From Raoultibacter massiliensis (GTDB taxonomy: Bacteria; Actinomycetota; Coriobacteriia; Coriobacteriales; Eggerthellaceae): DNA of 64,000 nucleotides. The first letter of the stretch is position 1; the number at the start of each line of letters is the position of its first letter. This document shows positions 36,401-47,000 of the stretch, piece by piece. The DNA lies in NCBI RefSeq assembly GCF_900199545.1, contig NZ_LT962671.1:251499-315498 (forward strand). The letters run 5' to 3'. The notes under the pieces are model-generated. The model had not been told where the DNA came from, ran no database searches, and was given only the letters and a program-made list of their open reading frames with translations. The position numbers and the translations under genes are program-made.

Positions 36401-36907
36401 GCTGCCATGCGTTCGATCGATTTTGCCCGATCGCGCATGGGCGCGGTGGCGGCGGCGTACGGCATCAAGGATGCCGAACGGCTGCACCGTGCCGTGGATC
36501 GCTGGTTCTCGTCGCAGGTTTGCGCAAAAGCGCTCGGCATGCGAAGCCATGAAGCCGAGGTTCCGTTTTGCGTGGCGGTCGCAGGTGCGGGGTGCCTCGA
36601 GGGCGAGATCGATCTTTTGTGCACCGATGACGCCGCCCGCGCTTTCGTCGTCGATTACAAAACGGGCGGAAACGATGCCGAAACCGATGAGCAGCTGCAC
36701 GAAAAGCACCTGTTGCAGGCGCAGTGCTATGCGTATGCCGTGTTGAACCAGGGCTTCGAATCGGTCGAGTTCGCGTTCGTCCGCGTTGAGCGGGATGATC
36801 CTTCGGGCGGCGATACCCTGCAGGCGGTGCCGTATCGGTTCGAGCAGAGTGACATTGCGATGCTCGGCGAGGTTATTGCCGAGCGATACCGGGCATCGCA
36901 GGGGTGA
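33443..36907 (+). CDS. addA: AddA-like helicase-nuclease
   Basis: 1154 residues from ATG 33443, overlapping the addB stop by one base (TGATG); GTG 33440 is an alternative. UvrD-type motifs: YTHEQKLCIE, SAGAGSGKT Walker A, TFTDKAASE, VDEFQDTSQ Walker B, GDAQQSIYRFRGAD, LSRNFRS, TIHASKGLEFPV, YVGATRAK. The C-terminal nuclease domain has GSAFHRLAQ, GEIDLLC and VVDYKTGG. With addB it processes DNA ends for RecA-dependent repair. Confidence 0.92.
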   Translation: MGSVSYTHEQKLCIEQLVGPVDISAGAGSGKTFTLSQRIAYALSPESGSGIDDIDQVLAITFTDKAASEIKSRVRSTLRASGLFEPALKVDSAWISTIHGMCSRILRAHALELGLDPGFAVIGDKERQEMLDAAVNEVIGEDSEIVSRSEFDALFEAFPARSSGFGGSSISSMVEELIAKAAGMVRGFDGFETGPDPASPTELAKRLLIAYEEVLASYEGAKQTASLEKNRAFALDAAQALQEFLESGDETLDGFIAVLDACEFLGKRGCPAEETEYYQNVHAGVAQEAFLAKARPLLDDLLALARRAQGVYEASKRSRGVLDNDDLLKLALDALSRERIAREYRDRFRLVMVDEFQDTSQLQIEIVRHLAGEGLRYLCTVGDAQQSIYRFRGADVNVYKAFRAGLETDEVRAGGGSPTLLKLSRNFRSHADVLAFVRAVCSQDQVFGEDFLDLTAVYDGSGYRCAKPRIQLVAATIPQGLPGKTADLVEAEARAIARYFREMHEAGHPLSDMAVLLGRMAFAEAYAQAIRDEGFPCIIAGGSLFHRSPEVKVVERLLRVLADMGDTQALFEVLTSHMFELSADDMLELATGFDEANGIPIKRDLSKGFAALSDCADELSPGLRHAVLLMQKAQMEIRYKPPSRALANVLLDSGWIARLEAQGAEGSARIANVLKAVRFVESMERDKGFGISRCSAEFSAMIAAGMKEAPGALSADGQEAVKIMTIHASKGLEFPVVALARFAKGPSGPSGKLVAETMGNSTYLSLAAPSSMPVKGSLSAKAQGKPYAAPLGADPRAATGLLDYHASLKRVSRIEEEAEERRLFYVGATRAKEALCVVMGIKEQKTDPYKAYRGAIDDIRSALCGEGLFPSESISFEYGGSEPAEFVRVMAVSESEREAEDPTCRQAGTCADSEELGVVSIPDIEPFSLLETRSTSREDTGLFSYSSIAEAHDAASVELSSASGTFASDADKATDLGSAFHRLAQLAAMRSIDFARSRMGAVAAAYGIKDAERLHRAVDRWFSSQVCAKALGMRSHEAEVPFCVAVAGAGCLEGEIDLLCTDDAARAFVVDYKTGGNDAETDEQLHEKHLLQAQCYAYAVLNQGFESVEFAFVRVERDDPSGGDTLQAVPYRFEQSDIAMLGEVIAERYRASQG

Positions 36908-37329
36908 TGCGGCAAGAAGGGGTGCGGCATGCAGCGAGCCTTTACGGTTGATCTTTGAAAGCGAACGCGCCCCGCAAGAAACGGGACGCGTGTTGTTCGT
37001 GCAATCGCCTATCCCGGCAACACGTCTTCGAGCGGGCTCTTTGGTACGCGGTGCACTCGGTCCCCATCGCTTTTCACGACAAGCAGATCATGCGAAACGC
37101 GGTCTGCTTCATGGAATCGGCGGCAGCTTCGGCTCGCTGCTGCGATGTCTTTGAGCATGAGGACTTCAATCCTTCGGCTTTGACTATAATGAAGCGAAAG
37201 GAACGGCGGCGCAAGGCAGGCCGAAAAGCGTTTCTCGGCTGTTCTACTCGTACGGTACCGAGGGCGCCCCGTGCGTCGATTGCAGCTGCTTGCATGCGCC
37301 GAAACACGACAGACTAAGGAACGAAGCAT
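36908..37329. other. Intergenic region between addA and the M20 peptidase gene
   Basis: About 420 bases. An imperfect hairpin at 36965-36991 (ACGCG-CCCG paired with CGGG-CGCGT) could end the addAB transcript, though its T-tract is poor. A short frame at 36955-37317 has no ribosome site and no protein-like character and was not accepted. No tRNA-like fold was found. Confidence 0.45.
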
Positions 37330-38454
37330 ATGAACGCAACCTCATCCCATTCCCGCTTGCTCGATACGTTTTTCGAACTCGTCCGCATCGACAGTCCTTC
37401 GCGCCATGAGGCGGAGATGGTCGCATACTGCAAAGGCCGCCTCGAAGATCTCGGCTTTGCCGTGCGCATCGACGATACGAGGGAGTCGACAGGCTCGGAT
37501 ACCGGAAATGTTATCGCCCATCTGCCTGGCACCGCACCGGGCCATATCGCGCTTTCGGCACACATGGATTGCGTGAGCCCGTGCTGCGGTGTAGAGCCGA
37601 TCGTCGAGGGGGGCGTGGTCCGTTCTGCGGGAGATACCGTGCTTGGCGCCGATGACAAGGCGGGCATCGCTGCCATACTCGAAGCGCTCGAAACGGTTGT
37701 CGCAGACGGGAGACCCCGCCCTGATATCACGGTCGTGTTCACCGTCTGCGAAGAGTTGAGCCTTCTCGGCGCCGGAGCGCTCGACCCCGATCTGTTCGAT
37801 GGGACGGTGCCGTGCTTTGTGTTCGATGCCGATGGTGCGCCTGGGTCGATCGTGCTCGGGGCTCCGTACCACTACACGCTCAATGCGGCTTTCACCGGCA
37901 AGGCGGCACATGCGGGAGTCGAACCCGAGTGCGGCGCGTCGGCTATACAGATGGCTGCGGCGGCGGTGTCGGCCATGGAGCTCGGCCGCCTCGACGAATG
38001 CACGACGGCGAACATCGGCATGGTGGAAGGCGGGCGCGAAGTCAACATCGTTCCTGATCGCTGCACGCTTTCAGGGGAGTGCCGATCGTTGTACGAAGAT
38101 CGCGTGAACGCGCAGCGCGACCGCATGACCGAAGCGCTTGCCGACGCTGCCGACCGCTTCGGCGGTTCGGTCGATATCGACTGGCGCGAAGATTACCCAG
38201 GCGTGCTGTTCGACGAAGCCGATCCGATCGTCGAGAAGCTCTTCTCGGCCGCTCGTGCAGCGGGCCTCGAACCGAGGACGACGGTGTCGGGCGGGGGCGC
38301 CGATGCCAATCTGCTCGGCACCAAGGGCGCGAAAGCCGTCACACTTGGTATCGGCATGACGGCTTTCCATTCCCTGCACGAGCACATCGCCGTGGCCGAT
38401 ATCGAGGCCACCGAACGGTTCATCGAAGCGATTATCGCCGAGTTTGCAGACTAG
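37330..38454 (+). CDS. M20-family metallopeptidase (PepT/ArgE-like)
   Basis: 374 residues. A two-zinc cytoplasmic peptidase or deacylase. Likely ligands and catalytic residues seen: H78-x-D80 (LSAHMDCV), D109 (GADDKAG), E141/E142 (CEELSLLG), D168 (FDADG) and a late His (AFHSLHEH, about 343-348). The dimerisation domain (about 180-290) begins LNAAFTGKAAHAGVEPE, with the conserved HAG. The sequence order is closest to peptidase T-like proteins. The substrate (peptide or N-acyl amino acid) cannot be told. Confidence 0.92.
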   Translation: MNATSSHSRLLDTFFELVRIDSPSRHEAEMVAYCKGRLEDLGFAVRIDDTRESTGSDTGNVIAHLPGTAPGHIALSAHMDCVSPCCGVEPIVEGGVVRSAGDTVLGADDKAGIAAILEALETVVADGRPRPDITVVFTVCEELSLLGAGALDPDLFDGTVPCFVFDADGAPGSIVLGAPYHYTLNAAFTGKAAHAGVEPECGASAIQMAAAAVSAMELGRLDECTTANIGMVEGGREVNIVPDRCTLSGECRSLYEDRVNAQRDRMTEALADAADRFGGSVDIDWREDYPGVLFDEADPIVEKLFSAARAAGLEPRTTVSGGGADANLLGTKGAKAVTLGIGMTAFHSLHEHIAVADIEATERFIEAIIAEFAD

Positions 38455-38607
38455 GCTTTGACTGCGCGGCGGGCCTCAGCACGGGTTTCTCGGTGCATGC
38501 TGATTTCTTCAAAAAACCTTTTCAAAGGTGTTCGCGATGTGCCGATGTATTTGCTCATCAGGCATAACGCGTAGGCTGTGTTATGGATACACCCGGGTGC
38601 GTGGCGT

Positions 38608-38636
38608 TTGACAAGCCTGTTGGCGGGTGATAAAGT
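38608..38636 (+). promoter_or_regulatory. Promoter of the rpsL operon
   Basis: TTGACA (38608-38613), 17-base spacer, extended TGA-TAAAGT -10 (38631-38636). It lies about 137 bases upstream of rpsL. Confidence 0.7.
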
Positions 38637-38701
38637 TCTCGTTCGCGTCTCGTAAGGGGCGCGGTTTTTCGTGTGCGTAACAGCTGAACGCACTCGAAAA
38701 G

Positions 38702-38730
38702 TTGGAAAGATGAGACTACCTATATATACA
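38702..38730 (+). promoter_or_regulatory. Second promoter candidate upstream of rpsL
   Basis: TTGGAA, 17 bases, TATACA in an A/T-rich patch 43 bases before the rpsL start. Confidence 0.4.
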
Positions 38731-38772
38731 GTATAGGCGGCTCGAAACGGAAAAGGTAGAAGGAGTACAGCT

Positions 38773-39147
38773 TTGCCTACAATCAACCAGCTGGTCCGCA
38801 AGGGCCGCAGCAAGTCGGCCGAGAAGAGCAAGACGCCGGCACTGAAGGGCAACCCGCAGAAGCGCGGCGTATGCACCCGCGTGTTCACCACGACCCCGAA
38901 AAAGCCGAACTCGGCTCTTCGCAAGGTCTGCCGTGTTCGCCTGGTCAACGGCATGGAAGTCACCGCGTACATTCCCGGTGTCGGCCACAACCTCCAGGAG
39001 CACTCCATGGTGCTTTTGCGCGGCGGCCGTGTTAGGGACCTCCCCGGCGTTCGCTACAAGGTCATCCGCGCCGCGCTCGACTGCGCAGCGGTGGACAACC
39101 GCAAGCAGGCTCGCAGCCGCTATGGCGCCAAGAGGCCCAAGAACTAG
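38773..39147 (+). CDS. rpsL: 30S ribosomal protein S12
   Basis: 124 residues from a TTG start behind AGAAGGAG. S12 sits at the decoding centre. The conserved [13 protein letters not shown] and [16 protein letters not shown] segments carry lysines at the two positions where substitution gives streptomycin resistance, so the sequence is the sensitive type. First gene of a seven-gene ribosomal run. Confidence 0.99.
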   Translation: MPTINQLVRKGRSKSAEKSKTPALKGNPQKRGVCTRVFTTTPKKPNSALRKVCRVRLVNGMEVTAYIPGVGHNLQEHSMVLLRGGRVRDLPGVRYKVIRAALDCAAVDNRKQARSRYGAKRPKN

Positions 39148-39225
39148 TAATCGTTAAGTCGCGCGGGCCATACGGGCCTAATGGGCGAAAAGCCCCGAAG
39201 CGCGCAGACAGGAAAAGGAGAAAGA

Positions 39226-39696
39226 ATGCCGCGTCGTGCAGCAGCAATCCGCCGCGAAGTGCAGCCGGATGCAACGTACAACAACCGCTTGGTCACGCAG
39301 CTGATCAACAAAGTCCTACTCGACGGCAAGAAGTCCGTCGCCGAGGGCATCGTCTACGGTGCCTTCGATCTCATCGAGCAGAAGACCGGCGGCGATCCGC
39401 TGGCCGTGTTCAAGAAGGCCATGGACAACGTGCGCCCCACCCTCGAAGTCAAGCCGAAGCGTGTCGGCGGCGCCACCTACCAGGTGCCGATGGAGGTCAA
39501 CTCCCGTCGCGCCACCACGCTCGCGATCCGCTGGATCGTCGACTTCTCGCGCAAGCGCAAGGAGCACACCATGAAAGAGCGCCTCGCCGCTGAGATCATG
39601 GATGCTTCCGAGAACACCGGCGCTTCGGTCAAGAAGCGCGAGGATCTTTACAAAATGGCCGAGTCCAACCGTGCATTCTCGCACTATCGCTTCTAA
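39226..39696 (+). CDS. rpsG: 30S ribosomal protein S7
   Basis: 156 residues, the standard length, from ATG 39226 behind AAAAGGAG. S7 nucleates assembly of the 30S head and contacts the E site; in many bacteria it represses its own operon. [20 protein letters not shown] and the [12 protein letters not shown] block are typical. It lies between rpsL and fusA as usual. Confidence 0.99.
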   Translation: MPRRAAAIRREVQPDATYNNRLVTQLINKVLLDGKKSVAEGIVYGAFDLIEQKTGGDPLAVFKKAMDNVRPTLEVKPKRVGGATYQVPMEVNSRRATTLAIRWIVDFSRKRKEHTMKERLAAEIMDASENTGASVKKREDLYKMAESNRAFSHYRF

Positions 39697-39713
39697 GAAG
39701 GGCGGTATCGAGA

Positions 39714-41831
39714 ATGGCAATTTTACCTTTGAAGGATACGCGCAACATCGGCATCATGGCCCATATCGACGCCGGTAAGACCACGACTACCGAGCGCATC
39801 CTTTACTACACGGGCAAGACCCACAAGATCGGCGAGGTTCACGACGGCGCTGCTACCATGGACTGGATGGTCCAGGAGCAGGAGCGCGGCGTAACCATCA
39901 CCGCTGCCGCCACCACGTGCTTCTGGAAGTATCCCGGAGGCGCCGACAACGGCAAGGAATACCGTTTCCAGATTATCGACACGCCCGGCCACGTTGACTT
40001 TACCGCCGAAGTGGAGCGCTCGCTGCGCGTCCTCGACGGCGCCGTTGCCGTGTTCGACGCGGTTGCCGGCGTGCAGCCGCAGTCTGAAACCGTTTGGCGT
40101 CAGGCCAGCAAGTACGGCGTGCCCCGCATCGCCTACATCAACAAGTACGACCGCGTGGGTGCCGACTTCTTCAACGCCATCCAGACGATGAAGGACCGCC
40201 TGGGCGCACCGGCCGTTGCCGCGCAGATGCCCATGGGCGCCGAGGACAACTTCTGGGGCGTCATCGACCTCGTGACCATGACCGCATGGGACTTCAAGGC
40301 CGATGATAAGGGCATGACCTATCCCGAACCCATGGACGCCATTCCGGCTGAGTTCGCCGAAGAGGCCGAAATGCGTCATCAGGAGCTTCTCGAGGCTGCC
40401 GCCGACTGCGACGACGACCTCATGGAGAAGGTTCTCATGGAGGAAGAGGTCACGGTCGACGAGCTGAAGGCCGCCATCCGCAAGGGTACGATCGCCTGCA
40501 AGATCCACCCTGTTTTCGTGGGTTCTTCCTACAAGAACAAGGGCGTGCAGGAGCTGCTCGACGCGGTTGTCGATTACATGCCGAGCCCCGTCGACATTCC
40601 TGCCATCAAGGGCACGAACCCCGACACGGGCGAGGAAGACGAGCGCCCCTCCGACGTCAAGGCTCCCTTCTCGTCGCTGGCGTTCAAGATCATGACCGAC
40701 CCGTTCGTCGGCAAGCTCACCTACCTCCGCGTGTACTCGGGCCAGCTCGATTCCGGTTCGTACGTGCTCAACGCGAGCAAGGGCAAGAAAGAGCGTATCG
40801 GCCGCCTGCTGCAGATGCATTCCAACAACCGCGTCGACATCGACGAGTGCGCCGCTGGCGACATCGTTGCAGTCGTCGGCTTGAAGGACACCTCCACGGG
40901 CGACACCCTGTGCGATGAGAAGCATCCGATCATCCTCGAGTCCATGGAATTCGCCGAGCCGGTTATCGACATCGCCGTCGAGCCGAAGACGAAAGCCGAG
41001 CAGGACAAGATGGGCGTCGCGCTTCAGAAGCTCGCCGAAGAAGATCCGACCTTCCGTGTTTCCACCAACCAGGAAACCGGCCAGACTATCATCGCCGGCA
41101 TGGGCGAGCTCCACTTGGAGATCATCGTCGACCGCTTGCTGCGCGAGTTCAAAGTCGAGGCGAACGTCGGCAAGCCGCAGGTTGCCTATCGCGAAACGGC
41201 CACCAAGCCGGTTCAGGGCGCCGAGGGCAAGTTCGTCCGCCAGTCCGGCGGCCGCGGCCAGTACGGCCATGCGGTCATCAACCTGATTCCTCAGGAGCCG
41301 GGAGCGGGCTACGAGTTCGAGAACAAGATCGTGGGCGGCGTTGTTCCCAAAGAGTACATCACGCCTATCGACAAGGGCATCCAGGAAGCGCTCAACTCGG
41401 GCGTTCTGGCCGGGTATCCCGTCGTTGACATCAAGGTCGAGCTCGTCGACGGTTCGTATCACGAGGTCGACTCGTCCGAAGCTGCGTTCAAGGTTGCCGG
41501 TTCCATGGCTATCAAGGACGCCTTGAAGAAGTCGAGCCCCGTTATCCTCGAGCCGATGATGTCGGTTGAGGTCGAAACGCCGGAAGAGTACATGGGCGAC
41601 GTTATGGGCAACCTCTCGAGCCGCCGTGGCCAGATCCAGGGCATGGGCGATCGCGGCAACGCGAAGACCATCAAGGCCAAGGTTCCCTTGAGCGAAATGT
41701 TCGGTTACGCAACCGACCTTCGCAGCGGTACGCAGGGTCGTGCGGTCTACACGATGCAGTTCGACTCCTACGAGCCGGTTCCGAAGAACGTTGCAGAAGA
41801 AATCATCAGCAAGGCTGGCGGAAACGCGTAG
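39714..41831 (+). CDS. fusA: Elongation factor G
   Basis: 705 residues. The translocase GTPase. G1 is [15 protein letters not shown] (near residue 18); G3 is DTPGHVDF and G4 NKYD. Domains II to V follow, with the [21 protein letters not shown]-terminal block. It starts 17 bases after rpsG, behind GGGCGG. Confidence 0.99.
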   Translation: MAILPLKDTRNIGIMAHIDAGKTTTTERILYYTGKTHKIGEVHDGAATMDWMVQEQERGVTITAAATTCFWKYPGGADNGKEYRFQIIDTPGHVDFTAEVERSLRVLDGAVAVFDAVAGVQPQSETVWRQASKYGVPRIAYINKYDRVGADFFNAIQTMKDRLGAPAVAAQMPMGAEDNFWGVIDLVTMTAWDFKADDKGMTYPEPMDAIPAEFAEEAEMRHQELLEAAADCDDDLMEKVLMEEEVTVDELKAAIRKGTIACKIHPVFVGSSYKNKGVQELLDAVVDYMPSPVDIPAIKGTNPDTGEEDERPSDVKAPFSSLAFKIMTDPFVGKLTYLRVYSGQLDSGSYVLNASKGKKERIGRLLQMHSNNRVDIDECAAGDIVAVVGLKDTSTGDTLCDEKHPIILESMEFAEPVIDIAVEPKTKAEQDKMGVALQKLAEEDPTFRVSTNQETGQTIIAGMGELHLEIIVDRLLREFKVEANVGKPQVAYRETATKPVQGAEGKFVRQSGGRGQYGHAVINLIPQEPGAGYEFENKIVGGVVPKEYITPIDKGIQEALNSGVLAGYPVVDIKVELVDGSYHEVDSSEAAFKVAGSMAIKDALKKSSPVILEPMMSVEVETPEEYMGDVMGNLSSRRGQIQGMGDRGNAKTIKAKVPLSEMFGYATDLRSGTQGRAVYTMQFDSYEPVPKNVAEEIISKAGGNA

Positions 41832-41876
41832 GCCCGACGGCTCGCATTTCGCTCATGCATAATGGAGGTAAAACAA

Positions 41877-42185
41877 GTGGCTAATCAAAAGATTCGCATC
41901 CGCTTGAAGGGCTATGACCACGAGATCGTGGATCAGTCCACGAAGCTTATCGTGGACACTGCTCAGAAGACGGGTGCCAAGGTTTCCGGTCCCATCCCGC
42001 TGCCGACCGAGCGCAACATGTACTGCGTCGTGCGTTCGCCCCACGTGAACAAGGATTCGCGCGAGCAGTTCGAGATGCGTACGCACAAGCGTCTGATCGA
42101 CATTCTGGAGCCGACCCCCAACACGGTCGATTCCCTGATGCGTCTGGACCTTCCGGCCGGTGTCGACATCGAGATCAAGCTGTAA
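41877..42185 (+). CDS. rpsJ: 30S ribosomal protein S10
   Basis: 102 residues, the standard length, from GTG 41877 with GGAGGT 8 bases upstream; a longer in-frame start at 41862 would overlap that site. It begins [20 protein letters not shown] and ends [12 protein letters not shown]. No tuf gene separates fusA and rpsJ, unlike the arrangement in many bacteria. Confidence 0.98.
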   Translation: MANQKIRIRLKGYDHEIVDQSTKLIVDTAQKTGAKVSGPIPLPTERNMYCVVRSPHVNKDSREQFEMRTHKRLIDILEPTPNTVDSLMRLDLPAGVDIEIKL

Positions 42186-42199
42186 GGGGGCAAACGAGA

Positions 42200-42820
42200 A
42201 TGATTACTACCATCTACGGTAAGAAGCTGGGCATGACCCAGATCTTCGCCGAGGACGACCGTGTGCTTCCCGTGACGGTCATCCAGGCGGAGCCCAACAA
42301 GGTCTGCCAGGTCAAGACCGCTGCGACCGACGGATACGAAGCCGTTCAGCTCGGCTTCGGCTCCATCAAGGAGAAGAAGGTCAACAAGCCCATGGCGGGG
42401 CATTTCAAGAAGCAGGGCGCAGAGCCTGCCCGCTACCTGCGCGAGGTTCGCGTGGACGCCGCCGCCGACTACAAGGTGGGCGACGAGGTGACGGTTGCCG
42501 ATTTCGCCGAGGCGAAGAAGGTTCACGTGTCCGGCACGTCGAAGGGCAAGGGCTTCGCGGGCGTTATGCGCCGCTACAATCACAAGGGCGGCCCTGGCGG
42601 ACACGGTTCCCATTTCCACCGTGCCCCCGGCTCGGTCGGCCAGTGCGCCACGCCTTCCCGCGTGTTCAAGGGCCTGAGGCTTCCGGGCCACATGGGTTGC
42701 GAGACCGTCACGATCAAGAACCTTGACGTCGTGCGTATCGATGAAGATCAGAACCTCATCCTTGTGAAGGGTGCTGTACCGGGCGGCAAGAACGCCGTGG
42801 TCCGCATCCGCATGGCATAG
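42200..42820 (+). CDS. rplC: 50S ribosomal protein L3
   Basis: 206 residues. L3 helps start 50S assembly near the peptidyl transferase centre. It starts IYGKKLGMTQIF and carries the GHGSHFHRAPGSVGQ loop. It is 14 bases after rpsJ, behind AAGGGGG. Confidence 0.99.
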   Translation: MITTIYGKKLGMTQIFAEDDRVLPVTVIQAEPNKVCQVKTAATDGYEAVQLGFGSIKEKKVNKPMAGHFKKQGAEPARYLREVRVDAAADYKVGDEVTVADFAEAKKVHVSGTSKGKGFAGVMRRYNHKGGPGGHGSHFHRAPGSVGQCATPSRVFKGLRLPGHMGCETVTIKNLDVVRIDEDQNLILVKGAVPGGKNAVVRIRMA

Positions 42821-42851
42821 AGTGCACGGAAACTTGAGGAGTTAAGACATT

Positions 42852-43475
42852 ATGGCAAGTATTGAAGTTAAGAATGTGAGCGGCAAGAAGGTCAAGAGCG
42901 CCGACCTGTCCGCTTCCGTGTTCGGCATCGAGCCGAACGTGCATGCCATGCACGAAGTTGTCCGTGCCCAGCGCGCATCGTGGCGCAGCGGCACTCACAA
43001 CACGCTGACCCGCGGTCAGGTGCGTGGTGGCGGCAAGAAGCCGTGGCGCCAGAAGGGCACCGGTCGCGCCCGTCAGGGTTCCACCCGCTCTCCCCAGTGG
43101 GCAGGCGGCGGAACCGTGTTCGGCCCCCATCCGCGTTCCTACGCGTTCAAGGTGCCGAACAAGGTCGTGAAGCTCGCGATGCGCTCTGCGCTTTCCGCGA
43201 AGCTTGCCGATGGCGAGCTCATCGTGATCGAGGAGTTCGGTTTCGAGAAGCCCTCGACCAAAGAGGCCGCTGCCGTCATCAAAGCGCTCGGCTGCGAAGG
43301 CCGCACGACCGTGGTTATCGCCGACGACGATGTGAACGCGTTCCTCTCGCTGCGGAACCTTCCGCGCGTGAACGTGATCCCCGTTGCCGAGGCGAACACC
43401 TACGAACTGATCGACAACAAGGCGCTGGTCTTCACGGCCGCCGCTCTGGCTCGCATCGAGGAGGTGCTCGCATAA
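42852..43475 (+). CDS. rplD: 50S ribosomal protein L4
   Basis: 207 residues. L4 has a globular domain and an extended loop lining the exit tunnel (GGGKKPWRQKGTGRARQGS). In many bacteria it autoregulates the S10 operon. It overlaps rplW by one base (TAATG). Confidence 0.99.
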   Translation: MASIEVKNVSGKKVKSADLSASVFGIEPNVHAMHEVVRAQRASWRSGTHNTLTRGQVRGGGKKPWRQKGTGRARQGSTRSPQWAGGGTVFGPHPRSYAFKVPNKVVKLAMRSALSAKLADGELIVIEEFGFEKPSTKEAAAVIKALGCEGRTTVVIADDDVNAFLSLRNLPRVNVIPVAEANTYELIDNKALVFTAAALARIEEVLA

Positions 43476-43759
43476 TGAAGGATCCCCGCGAAGTCATCAT
43501 CCGCCCGATCATCTCGGAGCATAGCTACGATATGATGGAGGACAACTGCTACACCTTCGAGGTTGCCAAGACCGCCAACAAGGTTGAGATCGCCCAGGCG
43601 ATCGAGGCGATCTTCAACGTGAAGGTTGTGAAGGTCAACACGCTGAACGTCAAAGCCAAGCCGAAGCGCGTTCGCTATCAGCTCGGCAAGACCCGCACGT
43701 GGAAGAAGGCCATGGTTACGATCAAGGAAGGCGACTCGATCGAGTTGTTCGCTTCCTAG
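43475..43759 (+). CDS. rplW: 50S ribosomal protein L23
   Basis: 94 residues from ATG 43475. L23 forms the docking site for trigger factor and SRP at the tunnel exit. Motifs: DPREVIIRPIISEHSY, FNVKVVKVNTLNV. It is the last gene of the run: a strong terminator follows and rplB is absent. Confidence 0.98.
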   Translation: MKDPREVIIRPIISEHSYDMMEDNCYTFEVAKTANKVEIAQAIEAIFNVKVVKVNTLNVKAKPKRVRYQLGKTRTWKKAMVTIKEGDSIELFAS

Positions 43760-44089
43760 TCTGCCTCCCGCTCGCAAGGGCGGCACAGGGCTTGCTCGAA
43801 GCATCGGGACTGGACTCGTTAGGGTCCAGTCCTTTTTTCTGCCCGATGGCGCCGAAGAGCGCCATTGCACCGCGAGGCTTACGTTTGCTGCCGGCATTAG
43901 TACTGAAGTTTCGCTGTTTCGGCAAAAATTAGTACTGTTTTATCTACGCTCGGACTCTAATTCATCCCACTGGTGGCATGTTTTTCGAACCGAAAAGAGG
44001 CATCATACTCACTGCGCGCATGATCTCCGTTGTGTCGAACGCAAAGCGGATGCCGTCCCCCGCGGTTGCTTTGCAGTTTGTCGGCCTAA
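43760..44089. other. Intergenic region after rplW
   Basis: 330 bases between converging transcripts. It holds the rplW terminator and two copies of ATTAGTACTG (43896-43905 and 43928-43937, start to start 32 bases). The rest shows no gene. The position is where rplB would be expected in a standard S10 operon. Confidence 0.55.
43807..43838 (+). terminator. Strong terminator after rplW
   Basis: 9-bp perfect stem GGACTGGAC/GTCCAGTCC, 8-base loop, then six T. Confidence 0.92.
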
Positions 44090-47000
44090 TTACACGTCGG
44101 AGGCATGCGCGTTTCTTACGCTTTCGGCGACAAGCAGAATGCGGTTCCTTCGATTGAGCGCCGAGGCGTCCGGATCGTAGTCGATCACCGTTACGGGCAT
44201 GCGGGCAAAGCGTTTCCTGAGTCCGTGAAGCGCGCCGCGCGATTCGACGTGGCCTTTCAAGCATCCGAAGCTCTGCGCGTAGATGACGTGATCGACGCCA
44301 GCCGCCTCGAACGTCGCCATCTGATCGAGGTACCGGACGTCGTCGACGAGCAGCTTGTCGGGATCGGGTAGGATGGCCTCGCATCCGAGGGATTCGACGA
44401 AATCCGCGAGACCCTCGTTCAAAGGCGATTCGAAAACCATGAACGGATTGCCGATGATGCCGATGCGCGGCGCGAAACCCTGCTTGCCGGATCGCACGGT
44501 GCGCGTCCGGGGTTCCTTTTGCGGGGGGCAGCCGGGATGCGGATCCGAGGGCTTTGTTCCCTCGTGTTTCCACGGGGGTCTGCCCGCTCGGCGCATCAGG
44601 ATGCGCACGGCGAATCCCAACGGATCCTTCACGAGGTCGGGGAGGGCATCGAACAGGCACGCCGTGCAGCCCTCGGGCACGATGACGGTGTCGATGCTCG
44701 GATCGGCTCGGCAGATTCGGATGATGCGGCCCGCGACGGCTGCAACCGTCGAGCAGACGTCCTGGCTTACTTCCCTGCGGCCGATTTCGATGTCTTCGGG
44801 TTCTATTCCGCCCAGCTCGACCGTCTTCGTTCGGGCGCTCGAATCGCCTGCGACTTCGCTTTCGCCCGCGTTTCGGCTGCGGTCGCAAGCGGATTGCAAG
44901 GGGGAGGGGCCGGCGGCTTCTTCTTGCGGCGCACCCCGGCGCTCCTCGATCGAATTGGCGAGCGTGCGCAGGCGAATGCGGATGTGGGCCGTATCGGAAA
45001 TCTCGTCGATTTTGAGCGCGGTGAAGGAACGTCCCGCAGCTTCGAGGTCCTTCTTGACGTCGATGAGGCTGACTGCATCGTAGGCGCATCCGAACGATTG
45101 CAGGCACACCATATCGAGATCGTCATGCGAGGCAACGAAGGCGGATAGCCGATCGAGGCGCTTTCCCTGCCTCCATTTCGCTTCGAATGCGGCGGAGCCG
45201 TCCGCCGTTTCATCTGCGAAACCGTCCGAGGCGGCGTTTTCCGACGCGACGGCAGGGGGTGTTTCCAGGGCGGCCCGGAGGCTTTTCCTGCGTGCAAGCC
45301 TCCCGAGGCCTTCGGGGGCGAGCACCGCAAACCCCATCGACGAGAGCACGCCGTCGATGCCGTGGCTTATCGCGGGATCTGCATGGTAGGGCCTGCCGGC
45401 GAGCACGATGCCGCGTCCGTGCGTCTTCTCGATCCAGTCAAGCGCACGACGACATGCTCGCTCAAGCGTTTCGTAAAAGGCTTCCTGCTCGCTTTTGGCG
45501 CGCCCGATCGCCTGATCGAACTCCTCTTTGCTTGGGAGGTCGCCATCGGGGGAGAGGCTGCGCAGGGAATCGAGGATCGCCGTTCGGTCGCCCTCGTCGG
45601 ATGCGATGCGGTCGGGCTTCATCGATGAGAGCTTCGGCGAAGCGAACGCTGCGGTTCCATCGCGCAGCGGCGGCACGCTGTCGAGGATGGCGGACGCGTA
45701 CAGGCTCGAAACGGGGCAATGAGAGCTTCTTTCGTACTTGGGCATGAAAATCGCGCATGCGCCCCTCTCAAGCAGCGAGAAGATGCGCTGGTGGGTTGTT
45801 TTCGCCGGATAGCATGCGCTTTCCGACGGAATGGTGTCGAACCCCTTCGCGCCGGCATCGTCGCTGCGGCCTACGAGGACGGAGAATCCGAGTCGGGTGA
45901 GCAATGTGTGCCAAAACGGCAGCGATTCGTAATCGTTGAGCGTGCAGGGCAGACCGACGACGATGTCTGCGCGCGAGGGCGCTTTCCCTTTTTCTCGGCT
46001 TTCGTCTTGTCGCGAATCCCCGTAGCGGGCGAGGAGCCCTTGCTCGAGGGCCACGGTGTTGGGCGCTTTTTTCGCGTCGGCGGACAGGCCGCCTGTGCGG
46101 CCTTGCGAATTTTCGAAGAACGAGTACGCTCGCTCGCAGCGGTTGCCGTCGATGAAGCGACGTTCTCGAGCGGGTCGCCCGCCGGTTTCGCGGTCGGCGC
46201 TCTGGTCTTTGGCGGGGCGACGCGAGAACCCTTTTCCCGATTCGGGCTCGCTTTCGAACGTGACGATCGAAAGCGAGCATTCGTTGGTGCATCCGGGGCA
46301 CGTTTCGGTGCGGTAGCGGGGTTTGAGCGCGGCGATGCCCGCTTGCTCGAGCAGCGAGCTTTCGATGTGCGGCGCATGCGAGCCGGCGGCCCTCTCGGGT
46401 TGCGACGCCTCTGCAGCACGGGCGCGCGAGCGAGCGACGAGGGCTGCGCCGTACGCGCCCATGAGATGGGCGATGTCGGGTCGGATGGCGTGTCTGCCCG
46501 AAACGAGCTCGAAGGCCCTTAACACGGCATCGGAGAGGAAGGCGCCGCCCTGTACGACGACGGTGTTCCCGAGCGAATCGAGGTTGTCGAGGCCGATGAC
46601 TTTGAACAGGGCGTTGTTCACGACCGAATAGGAGATTCCCGCTGCTATGTCGTCGTAGGACGCGCCGATTTTCTGCGCGTGACGCACGCGCGAAGTCATG
46701 AATACGGTGCACTTGGTTCCGAGGTCGACGGGTGCTGCCGATTTGAGGGCCCGTTCGGCGAACGCATGGGGCGTGCAGCGAAGCGAATGGGCGCTGCCCT
46801 CGATAAACGACCCGCATCCCGACGAGCAGGCTTCGTTGAGCACCGCCCGACGGATCGATCCCCGCTCGATCCAAAGCGCTTTCATGTCCTGCCCGCCTAT
46901 GTCGAGAACGAAGTCCACGTCGGGGTGCAGGCTGCGCGCGGCGCGGAGATGAGCCGTGGTTTCGACGACTCCCGAATCGATGCCGAACGCCGCCATGAGC

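Larger units (their letters stand above)
38455..38772. other. Leader region of the str/S10 ribosomal operon
   Basis: 318 bases without a gene. It carries a strong promoter at 38608-38636 and a second candidate at 38702-38730. The rpsL ribosome site AGAAGGAG is at its end. A short ACCTTT/AAAGGT palindrome (38517-38530) is not followed by a T-run. Confidence 0.6.

Noticed and set aside
36955..37317. 120-codon open frame between addA and the peptidase
   Set aside because: No ribosome site, no conserved character, and its middle covers the likely promoter region of the peptidase.
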